From NCBI GenBank assembly GCA_030686995.1, contig CM060702.1:64420440-64484439 (forward strand): a DNA stretch of 64,000 bases, in the 5' to 3' direction. The DNA is from Artemisia argyi. Lineage: Eukaryota; Streptophyta; Magnoliopsida; Asterales; Asteraceae. Position numbers and translations under genes: made by a program. Below the pieces are notes generated by a model. It was not told the origin of the DNA. It did not search any database and saw only the letters and a program-made list of their open reading frames with translations. Below, piece by piece: positions 1 to 10,921 of the stretch. Every line of letters starts with the position of its first letter. Positions within the stretch are counted from its first letter, which is position 1.

Positions 1-1367
1 TGGGTCTAAATTTCGCTCTCTTACGAAGATTAACATGTGTAATACACATGCTTGAATAAGAGAAAAAACCAAGAACAACAACTTAATAGTACCTGATGAT
101 GGTATATATATAGTTATATTTAAGAAATTTTTTATATGCTTGGAATACCTCATTGGTATAAACTTCATTGTTCCTCATTCTTGCAACTACGACCTGATCA
201 ATGTATGGCTTGTTGAACTTCTTTGTTTCTATTCCTTTAAAATATTGAGATATTATCTTGCATATTTATCATGCATATAGGAATAAGGTTGAGCTGTACA
301 TGCCTGAAATTTGACAAAACATGGTATTAATAAAAATTATAAAACTATAAATTAGTATTTAGGGCACTCCCAGAGCATTTAACTAAGAACCTTTATCTAT
401 TGTTGACATCAAGAAGTTGGAAGTAAAATCACGTGATAGATATTAAGGTAAAAGGTGTTCTGAATCCTTGATGTAACTTTTACTATTCTAACAGTAGGTA
501 TTGGGATTAGTGGCGAACTGAAGCACCTAAAAAAGTATTTCCTCTTCAACATCACCTAATAAGTTGATCCTATAGCTTACAACTTCACAAAGTCAATCAA
601 AATGTCATATATCAAAATTAATATAAGATATGTCCCAAAGCGTTAGCAAATCAACAAAAAGCATGCTAATAGAAAAGGACACACATTAATAAGATATTAG
701 GAGGTAATTTCAATCCTCCTTTAATACCCGTCTCCATAAAAACGATACACAATTTTCTCTTGGTAACATTTGAATGACCTATTTCTTGTACATTGATTAC
801 ATACAACAGTTTGCAACAATATCAACCAATTATATTATTGTATAAAAAAGGCAAACAATATACCAGGCCAAAATATTAAATGGACTGATTGTTAAAGGTT
901 GTTTTTGCACACTATTGGACTATACTCACTTCTTTACCTTCTCCTATATCTAGTTGACTTATCAGATAGGAAAACAATAGGTTAAAAATTCGATTAATAA
1001 TCAAATACAATACTATTCTTGCACAAAATGAACTTTGTAGCATGCTCACACCAGAAGGGGTCTTTTAATTTTCAAGTATATATACTTCAAGATATAAGAC
1101 TTTGGCATTCGAATTGCATGTAGTTAAATTTTTGCAAAAGTCGATGTAAGAAATAATAAGCTGGTTAAAAATCAAAAGTCGTGGTTATCCATGACTTGAA
1201 TTGCATGTGTCCCATTTATGGAAACATGAAAGACGCTCATGAAATTAGCTACTAGTATTAGCTAAAGAATATAAGAATACGATGACCATGTTTATGAGAT
1301 ATTAAGGATGCACTATAGTGTGAGTAATTTTAACTTAAATAGGAGTTAAAAAAAAGGATAACAAAAT
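1..1367. other. No supported gene; dispersed repeat copy
   Basis: I see no convincing coding region here. The stretch at 892-961 is one of three diverged copies of a roughly 60-bp sequence; the others lie at 3951-4010 and 4096-4157. All contain a core reading CTTTACCTTCTCC. The copies suggest an internally duplicated mobile element or segmental duplication spanning the first 4 kb. Without a consensus I cannot name the family. Confidence 0.4.
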
Positions 1368-1464
1368 TTGCAAGCCAAGAAGATCTCGTACTTTTGCATT
1401 GCGACTTGCAGAGATGGCCTTGTATCTGCTTTTCATTGTTGGTCCAACATCAAGCATGAAGAAT
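1368..1464 (-). pseudogene. Exon-like fragment, unknown family
   Basis: On the minus strand an acceptor-like AATACAG is followed by about 32 open codons with normal amino-acid composition, including a segment reading MLDVGPTMKSRYK. I do not recognise the family with certainty. No partner exons could be linked to it. It is one of several isolated minus-strand exon-sized pieces in the first 7.5 kb. Confidence 0.2.
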
Positions 1465-1869
1465 CTGTATTAGCAAAACAAACAACATCCATGAGACAAT
1501 CCAATGGTAAGTATGTCAGTAAGTATAAAATTAAGGTGGAAAAATGAGCAGGCTAAGTAACATGTGAAAATGGGTCATCCTTTGATATGGTTCAGGTCAG
1601 GCTCACTCACAGACACTATGTTATCAATTTATAAGTTATAAATCTTGTCTGGAACATACATACATACACATTCCTTTTAAGATTAAAGTTCGATATTATG
1701 TAATAATAATTCTCTTTTAAAAGAGTATCAAAATCACAGACTAAAGAACTGTAAATTGTAGCATGAATCTTGGTGCCCTAAGATTAAACATATAGCAGAT
1801 ATCATTATAAAGCCATAAACGTAAAATATTAAGTAAATAAATAGTTACTGCTAAATATAATTGAATTAC

Positions 1870-2003
1870 CTGCTCATCCATTAGGATCATATCAATGCAT
1901 GCTACCTTTGATGGATTGTTGTTATGACATTGATTCCAAAGTGACACAATCTTAACGCTTTACCTTTGTCTGGGGTGATTTCTTGAAGAGCTGTAATTTT
2001 CAT
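1870..2003 (-). pseudogene. Replication protein A1-like (DUF223 OB-fold) fragment
   Basis: The minus strand starts with an ATG at 2003 (MKITALQEITPDKG) and then, in a different frame, reads LWNQCHNNNPSKV followed by IDMILMDEQ and a donor-like GTAATT at 1869. The last two strings match the first OB-fold of plant RPA70-like/DUF223 proteins, which have a conserved LW...DMILxDE pattern. The frame change between the two halves and the loss of a few residues between them mark a broken copy. No downstream RPA exons are seen. Family assignment is from remembered motifs. Confidence 0.5.
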
Positions 2004-3216
2004 TGTGATTCCTACGAACAAAAGTAGATTAGATGTTTTAATTGACTAACATCATATTAAAAAGATTATGAATAAACTTAAATATGTTTTAACAAAGATG
2101 AAAAAGAAATTCTGTTGAATAAGATCTTTATTAGATATAAATCTTTTATATGTTTTACCAAAGATGGGGAAAAAACCTGGTCATTTGTTGATTTTCGTTG
2201 ATTGATCTGTAGATAGCTTTGATTAAAAATTTGTTGGAATAAAAAAATTGGTCAATCAATCGAGTTTATATAATGCTTTGGTTAAGTCTCTGTTATATTA
2301 GAATTACAATTGTAATAAAATTTAAATTGGTTTTGTATTAGGAAACCTGGATCTTTTAAAAGAAATTACAGTTTAGTCCAAGAAAATGTAAAAAAGTTTT
2401 CAAATAACAGAAACTTATGAAAATAAAATGCAATTGTGATCATGTCCTGTTCCCCAACCCAACCCAACCCAACCCGTTAGACCCATGACCCATTCTACCC
2501 ATTCTTAAAGTACAAACAATATACCAGATTGTGAGTCATATTAACTTCATAAGAAACCAAATACATATTAGAGCATGAAACAATACCTTAGTGTCCAGCT
2601 TTTTAATGATAGCAAAGCACACAATGCCAAACCCATAAGCTTAGCCAAACACCGTTGATGCAACTCGAAACAGAAGCCCAACATATGTGTGCAAAATCCG
2701 ACCACTAAAAAGGAGGTAGCCAAAAAAACACATACTGAAATCAAATAATATCGTAACATGAATAAGAACAACAAAAACATAAAGCAAAGGTGAAGAAACA
2801 AATTTTACCCGTAATTCTGGTTAACACGAATTTAAGAATTGCATAGCCGAACTGCTCCTGCTCCTTTATCAGTAACACAACATAAATCAGTGAACGGAAA
2901 AAATCTTTCGATGGACCAAATCCGTTAAACCCGTTAAACCACAGGGACGATCTATGAAATTTACTCTTTTTTTTTAACTTCATTTAGTGACTTGAATTGA
3001 CAAACGAATACTTTTACAATGTGGATTATTTACAATGACCTTAGTTCCAAAAACTTCTACAATGTTCATTTTGTAACTGCAGACAATTCATAAATACTTC
3101 TTTTTGAACCAAATGGCAACACGTTTGATTGATGATCTATATCGACATATAAAAGTAAAAAAAGACACCACATTTCCACATCGACGACACACACCTAAGA
3201 TGACATTGTTATCTAA
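2004..3216. other. No supported gene
   Basis: Open frames of about 80 codons on the minus strand around 2568-2983 are rich in Phe, Leu and Cys and show no motif I know. A short CCCAACCCAACCCAACCC-like tract lies near 2455-2475. Nothing else is supportable. Confidence 0.4.
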
Positions 3217-3322
3217 CTTTCGGCTAGATAAGATAACTTCCAACACCTGAACTAACTTTTTTGATCATACTTTCGGCTAGATAAGCTAACTTCCAACACC
3301 TGAAGTAACTTTTTTGATCAAA
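3217..3322. repeat. 53-bp tandem duplication inside the GH17 fragment
   Basis: Two adjacent 53-bp units (3217-3269 and 3270-3322) both start CTTTCGGCTAGATAAG and end near TTTTTTGATC. They differ at only a few positions. The unit contains the last recognisable GH17 codons, so duplication happened after or during pseudogenisation. Confidence 0.85.
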
Positions 3323-3490
3323 CCACAGCTGTATGCAGCCGCATTTGCAGAATTTGCGTGATTGTTTTGTTGATCTCCACCCGATGGCCACCCTGTTTCC
3401 CGCGACAATGATTTCCACATCTGGGTATCGTTGCTTTTTCATTGAAACGTGCACTGCGTCCATTAGTTGATCGAACTGTTTGTGTACCTT
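3217..3490 (-). pseudogene. Beta-1,3-glucanase (GH17) C-terminal fragment
   Basis: The minus strand encodes FDQLMDAVHVSMKKQRYPDV then EIIVA. After a one-base frame change it reads ETGWPSGGDQQNN and ANAAAYSCGLIKKVTSG. This is the conserved C-terminal part of plant glucan endo-1,3-beta-glucosidase, where the glutamate of ETGWPS is, by knowledge of the family, near the catalytic nucleophile. The extra G close to 3405 breaks the frame. The 3' part has been tandemly duplicated (3217-3322) and a stop follows. Only about 80 of the usual 330 residues are present, so this is a dead fragment. Confidence 0.75.
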
Positions 3491-4667
3491 TTATTGCAAC
3501 AAAATGACACAAACCAATTAATAAGAAAGGAAAAACAGTTAGTTGCATCAAAATGTTTCACCAATTTAACTATTCAACAGAGGGTAACTTTTTACAATAT
3601 TATGTATGAGGCTTGTTGGACATAAAATCATATAAAAATCTTTGGTTGTTCGGATTAAGTTCCCTATTTTATTTTCTTATTTACACTGCAATAACCACTT
3701 AAAAATAAGTAATCCCAAACACCCCTTTCACCATGGTCAACTTGAATATAAAAGAGTTGACATAAAGCAGTAGATTTATGTATGAATATTACATAGGGAT
3801 GTTTGTAGTTGTATATCCAAAATCAAATATATAAATAGCTTTGTTCAATGCTATAAACAGCTTATGGGTTTATCAACTTGTAAAATAAGCAGAAAGACAC
3901 TTAAATAAGCAAACCCAAACACCCTTCCAGAATGTATTTCAAAATCATACCTAACACTATTAGACCATACTGACTTCTTTACCTTCTCCTATATCTAACT
4001 TGACATATCAAACACCATAAAATAGGTCATTATGATGACGTATCAAAACAAATATTAGCCATGAGACAATCCATGGACCATTCTGAGAATGTGTATAAAG
4101 GTTGTTTTTCGACACTATTGAACCATACTCACTTTTTTACCTTCTCCAATATAGGTTGTTAAAGGTTGTTTTTCGACACTATGTGTCAGGTCATTCTCAT
4201 TCATAAACACTGTTATCGACGTATAACTATTGACCAAACCTATATACACACTCAGAATGGTCAATTAGTCTTATTTATCATAAGGAACGGAAAATTTATG
4301 ACTTGTATCAAACTCATATTTTATGAAAACTGTCACTTTTGACCTGTTGTGACCCGCAAGTTGATAACCTTATGTTCTATCATATTGGCCTCAAAATTAT
4401 TTTTGATAGCTTTCAAGTTTAATTTAAACATCTAAATATGAATATGTAATACCTTTTCATGCCTTCTGATTTGTTTAGTGGCTTAGGGTTACTCGCCACC
4501 ACTACTATCACATTATGTTGGTGGCTCCTCTATTAATATGGTTATTGCTGTTGTCATGGAGACTTGGGTTATTGGGACGTTTATTTCTTTTGGATTCTGG
4601 ACTCATAAGTTTGCTTATGGTTGCGGCTCTGTGTGTTTGGTTTATTCAAGTAACATATTCTTTCATG
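3491..4667. other. No supported gene; repeat copies
   Basis: Contains two more copies of the dispersed repeat (3951-4010, 4096-4157), plus sequence around 4050-4270 that resembles 1480-1640. Two stretches around 3640-3930 contain AATAAGC/GCTTAT and CCAAACACCC motifs typical of decayed MITE ends. Confidence 0.35.
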
Positions 4668-4742
4668 TTTGTGAATAAATTATTCGTTGGCGATTCTATC
4701 TTATTTGTGAGGGCCGAGAATGGGGATATTTGTGTTGGATTA
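4668..4742 (+). pseudogene. Auxin response factor B3-domain fragment
   Basis: An open frame reads FVNKLFVGDSILFVRAENG then DICVGL. Plant ARF proteins carry a near-identical stretch at the end of their B3 DNA-binding domain (FVN..L.AGDSIVFLRAENGDLCVGIR). The surrounding codons of the same frame are hydrophobic and do not continue the domain. Only about 25 residues are recognisable, so this is a captured or decayed piece on the strand opposite to its neighbours. Confidence 0.55.
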
Positions 4743-4936
4743 GACGGGATAAGTGAGGGGGCGTCAATGGTCAAACAACACATATTTGCTAAGCCATTCG
4801 CTAAAATTACATCCATACATTCATGATTGTACCATCCAGAGACACACATTAATAGTGAATTCACAGTCTTAACACCAAGATTCTTTTTTTCTTAAGACAA
4901 AGCAATGGATAAGATTTAGGTGGTTCAACAACATAC

Positions 4937-5118
4937 CTTCGCTGATACTTTGTGATGCTATCTGTAAAGTATATGTTTCCCTCTTCATCAAGGTCTAGAT
5001 CATTTGTGAATTTCAAAGAAACCTCTTCTGCTTCTGTTGCTAGAGGAGTGGCCAACCCACCCTCAGACCCAACCTTTAGCAACCCAAAGAGTGCATCCGC
5101 AATATACATATATCACCT

Positions 5119-5175
<57 letters not shown>

Positions 5176-5260
5176 CGAAACGCAAACCCAAGGGTCTTCC
5201 ACATATATGTTCATTCTTTAAGTAGCCAAAAATCATTGGTTTCGGGTCACATATCTCTGA
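4937..5260 (-). pseudogene. Strictosidine synthase-like exon with A-tract expansion
   Basis: The minus strand reads SEICDPKP, then HICGRPLGLRFDK, then a run of 54 A, then YIADALFGLLKVGSEGG, LATPLATEAE, KFTNDLDLDEEGN and IYFTDSITKYQRR, ending at a donor AAG|GTATGT. These are hallmark strings of plant strictosidine synthase-like proteins (six-bladed propeller fold). In intact family members the FDK and the YIADA strings are joined by about six residues (K-T-G-D-x). The A run therefore sits at the position of lysine codons and appears to be an expansion within the exon. The tract and extra bases at GATATATG break the frame. Other exons are not seen. Confidence 0.75.
5120..5173. repeat. T54 homopolymer
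   Basis: A perfect run of 54 T on the plus strand, inside the strictosidine synthase-like exon. Other long runs in the window are listed separately. Confidence 0.95.
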
Positions 5261-6244
5261 CGTGAAACATAACCCTACTTAATTCCCATTTGGAAAAGCA
5301 TTAGCATATACATTTTATGTGCATGCTTTGTTGGCATTCTTGTGTTATTTTTTAATGAACTGTGTACTTGATACACCTTGGCATTGTTAACCAGCTATAA
5401 GTCAATATGATGAAATTGTTTGACTAAAATATTCATCTCATAAGCATTTCGTTGTTGCTCCTTTTTTAGGGTAACGTTTAATGTGACTATGAATAGGAGA
5501 TAACTCGAGAAAGTTTTGACCTGATCCAAAACTTGATATGGGTAATCAAAAGCAGCCCCTCAGCCCCTGGTATGAACCTATCCTGCAGGGGTTTTATTGG
5601 TGAGGTACCGCGGTTTTGTGTAGTTGGTGAGAAATACTCCTCTTTTCCAAGAATTTTTTCACATAAAACTTAAAAACTTAAAACCTTTTTACTTAAAAGG
5701 CCACACAATTAATAACTTTATATCTAAGAACAGGTTTATGTAAAATTAACAGACAGTTGTGCTAAAGGGTTAATTGGTCGGGGTTTGATATATTGATACG
5801 GGTATGTAGTAAACTTGCATAGTTCTTAGGGAGTGAGTTCAATAATGAGTCAAGTGGGTCAAAATATTCTTTGGCATTCAAAACAACTATATACTCATTG
5901 GATCCTTTAACCCATTTTGATAACTAAACATATACTCCGTAGCACGCAAAAGCATCCAGAATAACTATAACTTCAATACTATAACCAAACATACCTTAAA
6001 CACAATATAAACTCCTATATGTAAAGGTTATGTGTTTATGCATGGACTGTCATTTAACGGCCTAAATTGACAATGTGTTCCATTGTATCCTGCCAAAAAC
6101 AATGAAAGCAAATAATTATAATGTACAAAAGAAAAAAATTACAACAGAATATGCTTTCTAAACAAAATAAAGTAGGATAGATGCACAAATTTGAAAGCAA
6201 TATTAACTGAACCAATGTAATTTATGTTACCTCATTCTTGTTAT
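5261..6244. other. No supported gene
   Basis: AT-rich sequence with no motif-bearing open frame on either strand. Confidence 0.4.
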
Positions 6245-6379
6245 TTAAATGTGAAAGAATGAAAAGATCAAAATTTTCTCATAATCATCATAAATCCTTT
6301 TCGGCATATCAGTATGACCTGCTCTAGAAAACTCTTTTATCACCAATTTAAATGTAACCTCGCCATGACTCTTAAACTC
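6245..6379 (-). pseudogene. Exon-like fragment, possibly PPR-like
   Basis: An acceptor-like GTGTAG at 6385-6380 precedes 44 open codons on the minus strand ending in TAA. They include LVIKEFSRAGHTDMPKRIYD, which is helical and loosely resembles a pentatricopeptide repeat. It can be read in phase after the exon at 6634-6735. I cannot name the gene. Confidence 0.3.
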
Positions 6380-6633
6380 CTACACAATCATAACGGGAAT
6401 TAATTATGATTACGATTCAGTAATATCACTCTTAAACTCTACACAAACAAATGATGTGTAAAATTACTGAGTTAATATAAAACATATTTTGGTGCATTGT
6501 GCTACATTTATCTTTTAATAATTATCTTTTTATACCAAACTTAAACAAACATTACCAATCAATCAAAATAAAAGTAACAAATACACGAAAGTTGCAAACC
6601 CATTGTAACAAAAAGATATACATGAAGACTCAC

Positions 6634-6735
6634 CCATTTTTCCTGAAGGGTTGAAGCCAGAACTGAGCATAGACAAAGCCCTCTCCACATTGATTTTTTC
6701 TAGCTCTGTCACAACATTCGGTTCACACAAATCCC
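6634..6735 (-). pseudogene. Exon-like fragment with acceptor and donor
   Basis: Flanked by TTGTACAG on the upstream side and a donor GG|GTGAGT downstream (minus strand). The open frame includes VVTELEKINVERALSML and GFNPSGKMG. It is likely from the same unknown gene as 6245-6379. No start or further exons were found. Confidence 0.3.
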
Positions 6736-7464
6736 CTGTACAATCAATTCATAGTCAATTACTATTATTAGGTGTCACAGTACTAATCAATGTTAAACGA
6801 AGAAACTTATACATTATAGGATGACAAATCCATGATAACTCTAAACATAGCAACAACACAACTGAAGAATGTGTTCTTATGTTCATTAGATTACATAATC
6901 CATTATTCAAATCCATTCTGCAGTTGAAGAAAACAAACTAAGACTAAATTCTAAATATTGTGTCTCCTACTTGGACTTCAACTCCATATGGTTAAAAGTA
7001 ATCTCAAGAAACAATTAACAGCACATATCGCCTTTAATTCTAATACTATCTACAGGTGGAAAAAACGTTCTTTCTAGTTTGTTACATAAACCATAATTCC
7101 AATCTTTATGCACTTTCCATCACACCAAGTTAAGAGGACCTGATAAAGTGTTTATTTGGTGTAACATGATGCCATCGATTAGTTTAATCATAGGGACATG
7201 TTTATGAGGTTCTAAAGCAGATAGCTTATTTTATCAGGAACATGAAATTTGGAATAACACAAAATCTCAATTAAATTAAAACAGAACAATTAATCTTAAT
7301 TAAATTAGGTTTTTAATAACACAAAATCTCAATCAAATTCAAATCAATAAATCATAAACTTATTATAAAAATTCACCTTAAACTCTTCCTCTTGCAGCAA
7401 TGGGTTGGTATTAATCATCTGGGCACGATTTGATTATTGAAAATCGGATTGGATAAAAAAATAC

Positions 7465-7541
7465 CGGTCCATGAATCCAACTTGATCTTCAAAGAGAGAA
7501 AAGGAAGAAGTAGGAACTAATAACAGCAGGAGCATTAGCAT
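7465..7541 (-). pseudogene. EMC1-like first exon (ER membrane complex subunit 1)
   Basis: ATG at 7541 starts a hydrophobic signal peptide (MLMLLLLLVPTSS) followed by FSLFEDQVGFMD, which matches the mature start of plant ER membrane protein complex subunit 1. A donor CG|GTATTT follows at 7464. The remaining large coding part of EMC1 is not visible downstream on the minus strand. This is either a captured first exon or the start of a gene whose other exons were lost. EMC1 is, by family knowledge, a lumenal beta-propeller membrane protein that helps insert membrane proteins. Confidence 0.5.
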
Positions 7542-8334
7542 AGCTTTTAGTTGTATAGTGGTGGTTTAATGATGAATCAAGGATTGAATGAAAGAAAGGG
7601 ATTGAACAAAAGGATTGATTAAGGTTATTAGGTTAAAAGATGTGTATGTTTTTTCACTGATGGATTTGTGGGTGTGTTTTTGGGACCTCCGTTCTCTAAA
7701 AATATTTACAATGTTAACCCTGAAACTATAAAAAATAACCATGAAACCCATGTGTATTTTTACCCCTTTTTAATGTTTGAGTATAAAAACGAAAATTTTA
7801 TATTTTTTTGTTAAATATAGAAATATTTAAGGCTTTTTTAATAAATAAAAAGCTTTTTAAAAAACCAGAATAAAAAAATATTACTAAATACGGTATGTAT
7901 GCATTTTTTTGAAATGGAAAATTCCCAATAAGGGTTTTATTTTATTATATAAAAGATGATATGAATCAAATAACAATAATGAAACAAAAAGAGGCAGAGA
8001 TGAGTAATGTGTTAGGGTTTGGGAATGTGGCAGGTATATATATAAGGGGAGTGAGCTTGTGTGGTTTTTGGGTTAAGGAAACCCTAATGGGCTGAAAGAT
8101 AGAACTTGGAGGATATGTCCAAAGTGTCCAACGTTTGTATAGAAAAACTAGGTAGGCACAGCCCACGACGACAAGAAAAAAGTTGTCTAGATTATAATAC
8201 TGTTGCGACTCTCATTAGTTCACAAATAGTTTACTTAAGTATTTTATTAAGAATGAACTTTTTCAATTAACAAACAGATTGTGGTTATATGCGTGTTTAT
8301 GGTGGTGTTGTTAAAGAAAGATGAAAGAGTATAA
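7542..8334. other. No supported gene
   Basis: AT-rich intergenic sequence. The short frames at 7566-7751 and 7966-8166 (minus) have no recognisable motif. Confidence 0.4.
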
Positions 8335-8550
8335 GGCTATGTTTGGCGCAAAGCTTTTTGGAGCTTTTTGGAGCGATGAGCGGTGAGCAATGAGTTTTTT
8401 TATTTTTAATGTTCGTTTGACATGAGAGTTGTGAGCTTTGCTATTTTTTAGGAAAGCTCATTTTTTCAATGCTTCTTTATGAAGCTGTGGCTACTGCTCA
8501 CAACTACTGCTCACTTCTACTGCTCACAGCTAATTTTGCCAAACATAGCC
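8335..8550. mobile_element. Tourist-type MITE (PIF/Harbinger), 216 bp
   Basis: Starts GGCTATGTTTGGC and ends with the exact inverted copy GCCAAACATAGCC. It is flanked on both sides by TAA (8332-8334 and 8551-8553), the 3-bp target duplication used by PIF/Harbinger elements. The interior is non-coding and repeats GAGCTTTTTGG- and ACTGCTCAC-type motifs. It would need a transposase supplied elsewhere. Confidence 0.85.
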
Positions 8551-8573
8551 TAATACTCTATAAGATAATACTA

Positions 8574-8767
8574 CCTCCGTTTCAAAATTATTGTCCACAT
8601 TTCTATTTTAGAATGTCTCAAATTAATTGTCCACTTTCTTTTTTAAGTAAAAACTAGAGAATATAATAGGGGAACATTCTCTTTGGTTGGTTGAAAACAA
8701 AAGTGGACCCACTTTTATTAAACTTTGTAATTCTTGTCTCCTGACAATAATTTTGAGACGGAGGGAG
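8574..8767. mobile_element. Stowaway-type MITE (Tc1/mariner), about 194 bp
   Basis: Left end CCTCCGTTTCAAAATTATTG and right end CAATAATTTTGAGACGGAGG are inverted copies, and the ends carry the CTCCCTCCGT signature of plant Stowaway elements. TA dinucleotides flank it at 8572-8573 and 8768-8769. Beyond that, both flanks carry TACTCTRTAAGATAA (8554-8568 and 8768-8782), an unusual longer direct repeat not explained by a TA duplication alone. Confidence 0.85.
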
Positions 8768-8819
8768 TACTCTGTAAGATAAGAATGAATGAGCGTAGAG
8801 TTAGGATAAATAAATTTTC

Positions 8820-9124
8820 AACCAATGGGCCTTTAGTCTAATGGTAAGAACTTCCAACCTTGTGTCAATAGATCGGGGTTCGAATCTTTCCATTGGCCTA
8901 AAGCTTTCAATTGGGTACCATCCCTCCATCACAAATGCTCAGATTGATTGGTCGGCGAGGGACCTATTTGAGAAAATGGTCAGGGTTCAAAGCTCACCTC
9001 ATGATAAGTACAGTCATTGGGACATACGCTCATTGCCTGGGGCCGGGCCCTTGGAGGAGGGTCCGGTTGGCATCCTTAGGATGCATGGGACCAGGGTGAT
9101 CTCACCGTTCTTCACCTTTTTTAA
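8820..9124 (+). mobile_element. tRNA-derived SINE, 305 bp, with 17-bp target duplication
   Basis: The 5' part has RNA polymerase III A-box-like TAGTCTAATGG (8833-8843) and B-box-like GGTTCGAATC (8877-8886). The body ends in a short T-rich tail CACCTTTTTTAA. It is flanked by perfect copies of AGGATAAATAAATTTTC at 8803-8819 and 9125-9141. These three features together define a SINE mobilised by a LINE machinery. The reading frame at 8841-9131 is an accident of this element, not a gene. Confidence 0.9.
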
Positions 9125-9141
9125 AGGATAAATAAATTTTC

Positions 9142-9366
9142 TATTATATACACATTAGGTATTATCGAATAAAAAAAAATTATGTGTGCCTAACAAATGA
9201 AATTAAATTTAGACCTAAAGATTTGATTGTTGCATTTGAAAAAGTTGTTGATTTAAAATGATGTGAGAGAATAAGTGTATTACACATGTCATGAAATAAA
9301 TGGATTAGGTTTAACATCAGATCTATTTGTTAAATAGATATATCAACACTCTTCTCAAATAATCAT

Positions 9367-9409
<43 letters not shown>

Positions 9410-10690
9410 CAAAATGGGATGACTATCGAGTTAAATATATTCGACCTCACTTTATAGGAGCTAATTTGTAGTTTTAAATTTTATTGTATTTTTTTATGTT
9501 AAATTATTAATATAAGCCCAGCCTATCTTTTTCATAATAAAATAAAACCCCTAATGGGGACTTTTTCATTTCAAAAAAATCAAATCATACTTTATTTGGT
9601 AATATTTTTTTAATGATTATCTATTTATCTTAAGTTTTTTTAAGTAAAGAGGCTAATTATTTCCTAATTTGCTTAAATAAACTTTAAAAAACGTTTTTGT
9701 ATTCATCATGTAAAAAAATCGAAAATACACATGGGCCTCGCTGCTATATTTTCATATTTATAGGCTAAAAATGTAATTTTAATAAAATACACGGACTCCT
9801 ATTCGAGTCTCCTATTCCAGTCATCACCAACAAATATTTTTTCCCACAAATTGCAATGGAACTCAAATCGATAGATCTTTTTCTCCTCACAAATTACAAA
9901 CTCAGATTTTAAGTAGTGCTTATTGATTTGGCAATCAAGAGGGTGAGATGATTATTGCTTCAAAGATCAAGTGGTTGATCGTGGCTCTAACCCATATCTT
10001 TCAAAAATCGAGTGCTATGAACATGACCGTCTTATTAGTAAGGTATATTTCTAAGTTAGTTGATTAGTTGTTTATGGTTTAGCTTCTATGACTTTTTGCA
10101 ATGGAATATGAACTATTGGCACTAACATTAAAAGACATAATACAATTTGTTTTTTTGGTGATTTTAACAAAAACAGTGTAATCTGGTGACAAAGTTGGAT
10201 GGTTTTTATAATGGTTTATGAATGTTGAATGGTAATATTTTAATATCATGGATTCTTTATCAATGGTGTTGTTCTTAATTGTTTGTTTAGGTTTAAATGA
10301 AACACTAATTGTTACAGGCTTATTAAAAAACACTTGAAAATCACATGATTTTATAGGCGAAGAGTGCAGTTTCAGCGCTAAACTGTAGCGGTGCAGTATT
10401 GGGATCATTGCCCATAAGGTGATTATTACATCGTTTTGATACCGAACTAGACCTTGCTCGTACCCAAACGGACCATGACCATAAGGTGTTTATTTATTCC
10501 ATCGAATTCATCAAGAGTTACTCATTCAATAAAACTCATCAAATCTCCAGGTTTTCTTTTTCTTCTTTGTAATAAGCTTATGTAAGTGGCTTTTTAAAAT
10601 TTCAGTACACCATTAAGCCAACAAATAAGCTAATCTAACAGCCCCTTAGTGTGTTTGGAAATTAGTATTGACGGATTGTTTATATTGCAG
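9142..10690. other. No supported gene
   Basis: Contains a 42-base T run (9368-9409). The long minus frame at 10079-10408 has no recognisable motif. Near 10571-10660 there are remnants of AATAAGCT-type MITE ends. Confidence 0.4.
9368..9409. repeat. T42 homopolymer
   Basis: Uninterrupted T run of 42 bases. No SINE or LINE body could be attached to it on either side. Confidence 0.95.
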
Positions 10691-10921
10691 GAAATTTGTC
10701 ACTGAGATCATACGGTTGAAAACACGTTGTTAGACGGAAGTACAGCTCCTCGAGTTAAAATATGTGATTTTGGTTACTCAATGGTAATTTTTTTTACCAC
10801 GTTGTCATTTTTTATAAAATTCGTCAGTGATTATGCATTCTCAACCAAAGTGAGCAGTTTGAACACCAGCTAATTAACATCGCACCGATGTTCTCTCAAA
10901 AAAGAATATGATGGGAAAGTG
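10691..10921 (+). pseudogene. SnRK2-type protein kinase pseudo-exons
   Basis: After acceptor TTGCAG the plus strand reads [15 protein letters not shown] (one-base frame change after ICH), then [11 protein letters not shown] and a donor ATG|GTAATT at 10783. This is the catalytic loop and DFG region of the SnRK2 family, where the intact form is CHRDLKLENTLLDG...[10 protein letters not shown] second degraded exon at about 10838-10921 still shows HSQPK, a TPA string and the YDGK region, with several stops. Retained intron sequence argues for capture of genomic DNA rather than a processed copy. The catalytic HRD aspartate is still encoded but the DLK lysine is lost. Confidence 0.7.

Noticed and set aside
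2455..2475. Telomere-like CCCAACC repeats
   Set aside because: The unit is CCCAA rather than the plant CCCTAAA, and the tract is too short.
4952..5225. Plus-strand frames with poly-Phe
   Set aside because: Translation of the T54 run; the true coding signal is on the minus strand (strictosidine synthase-like).
8841..9131. 96-codon open frame overlapping the SINE
   Set aside because: It is explained by the tRNA-derived SINE with target duplications; no protein motif.
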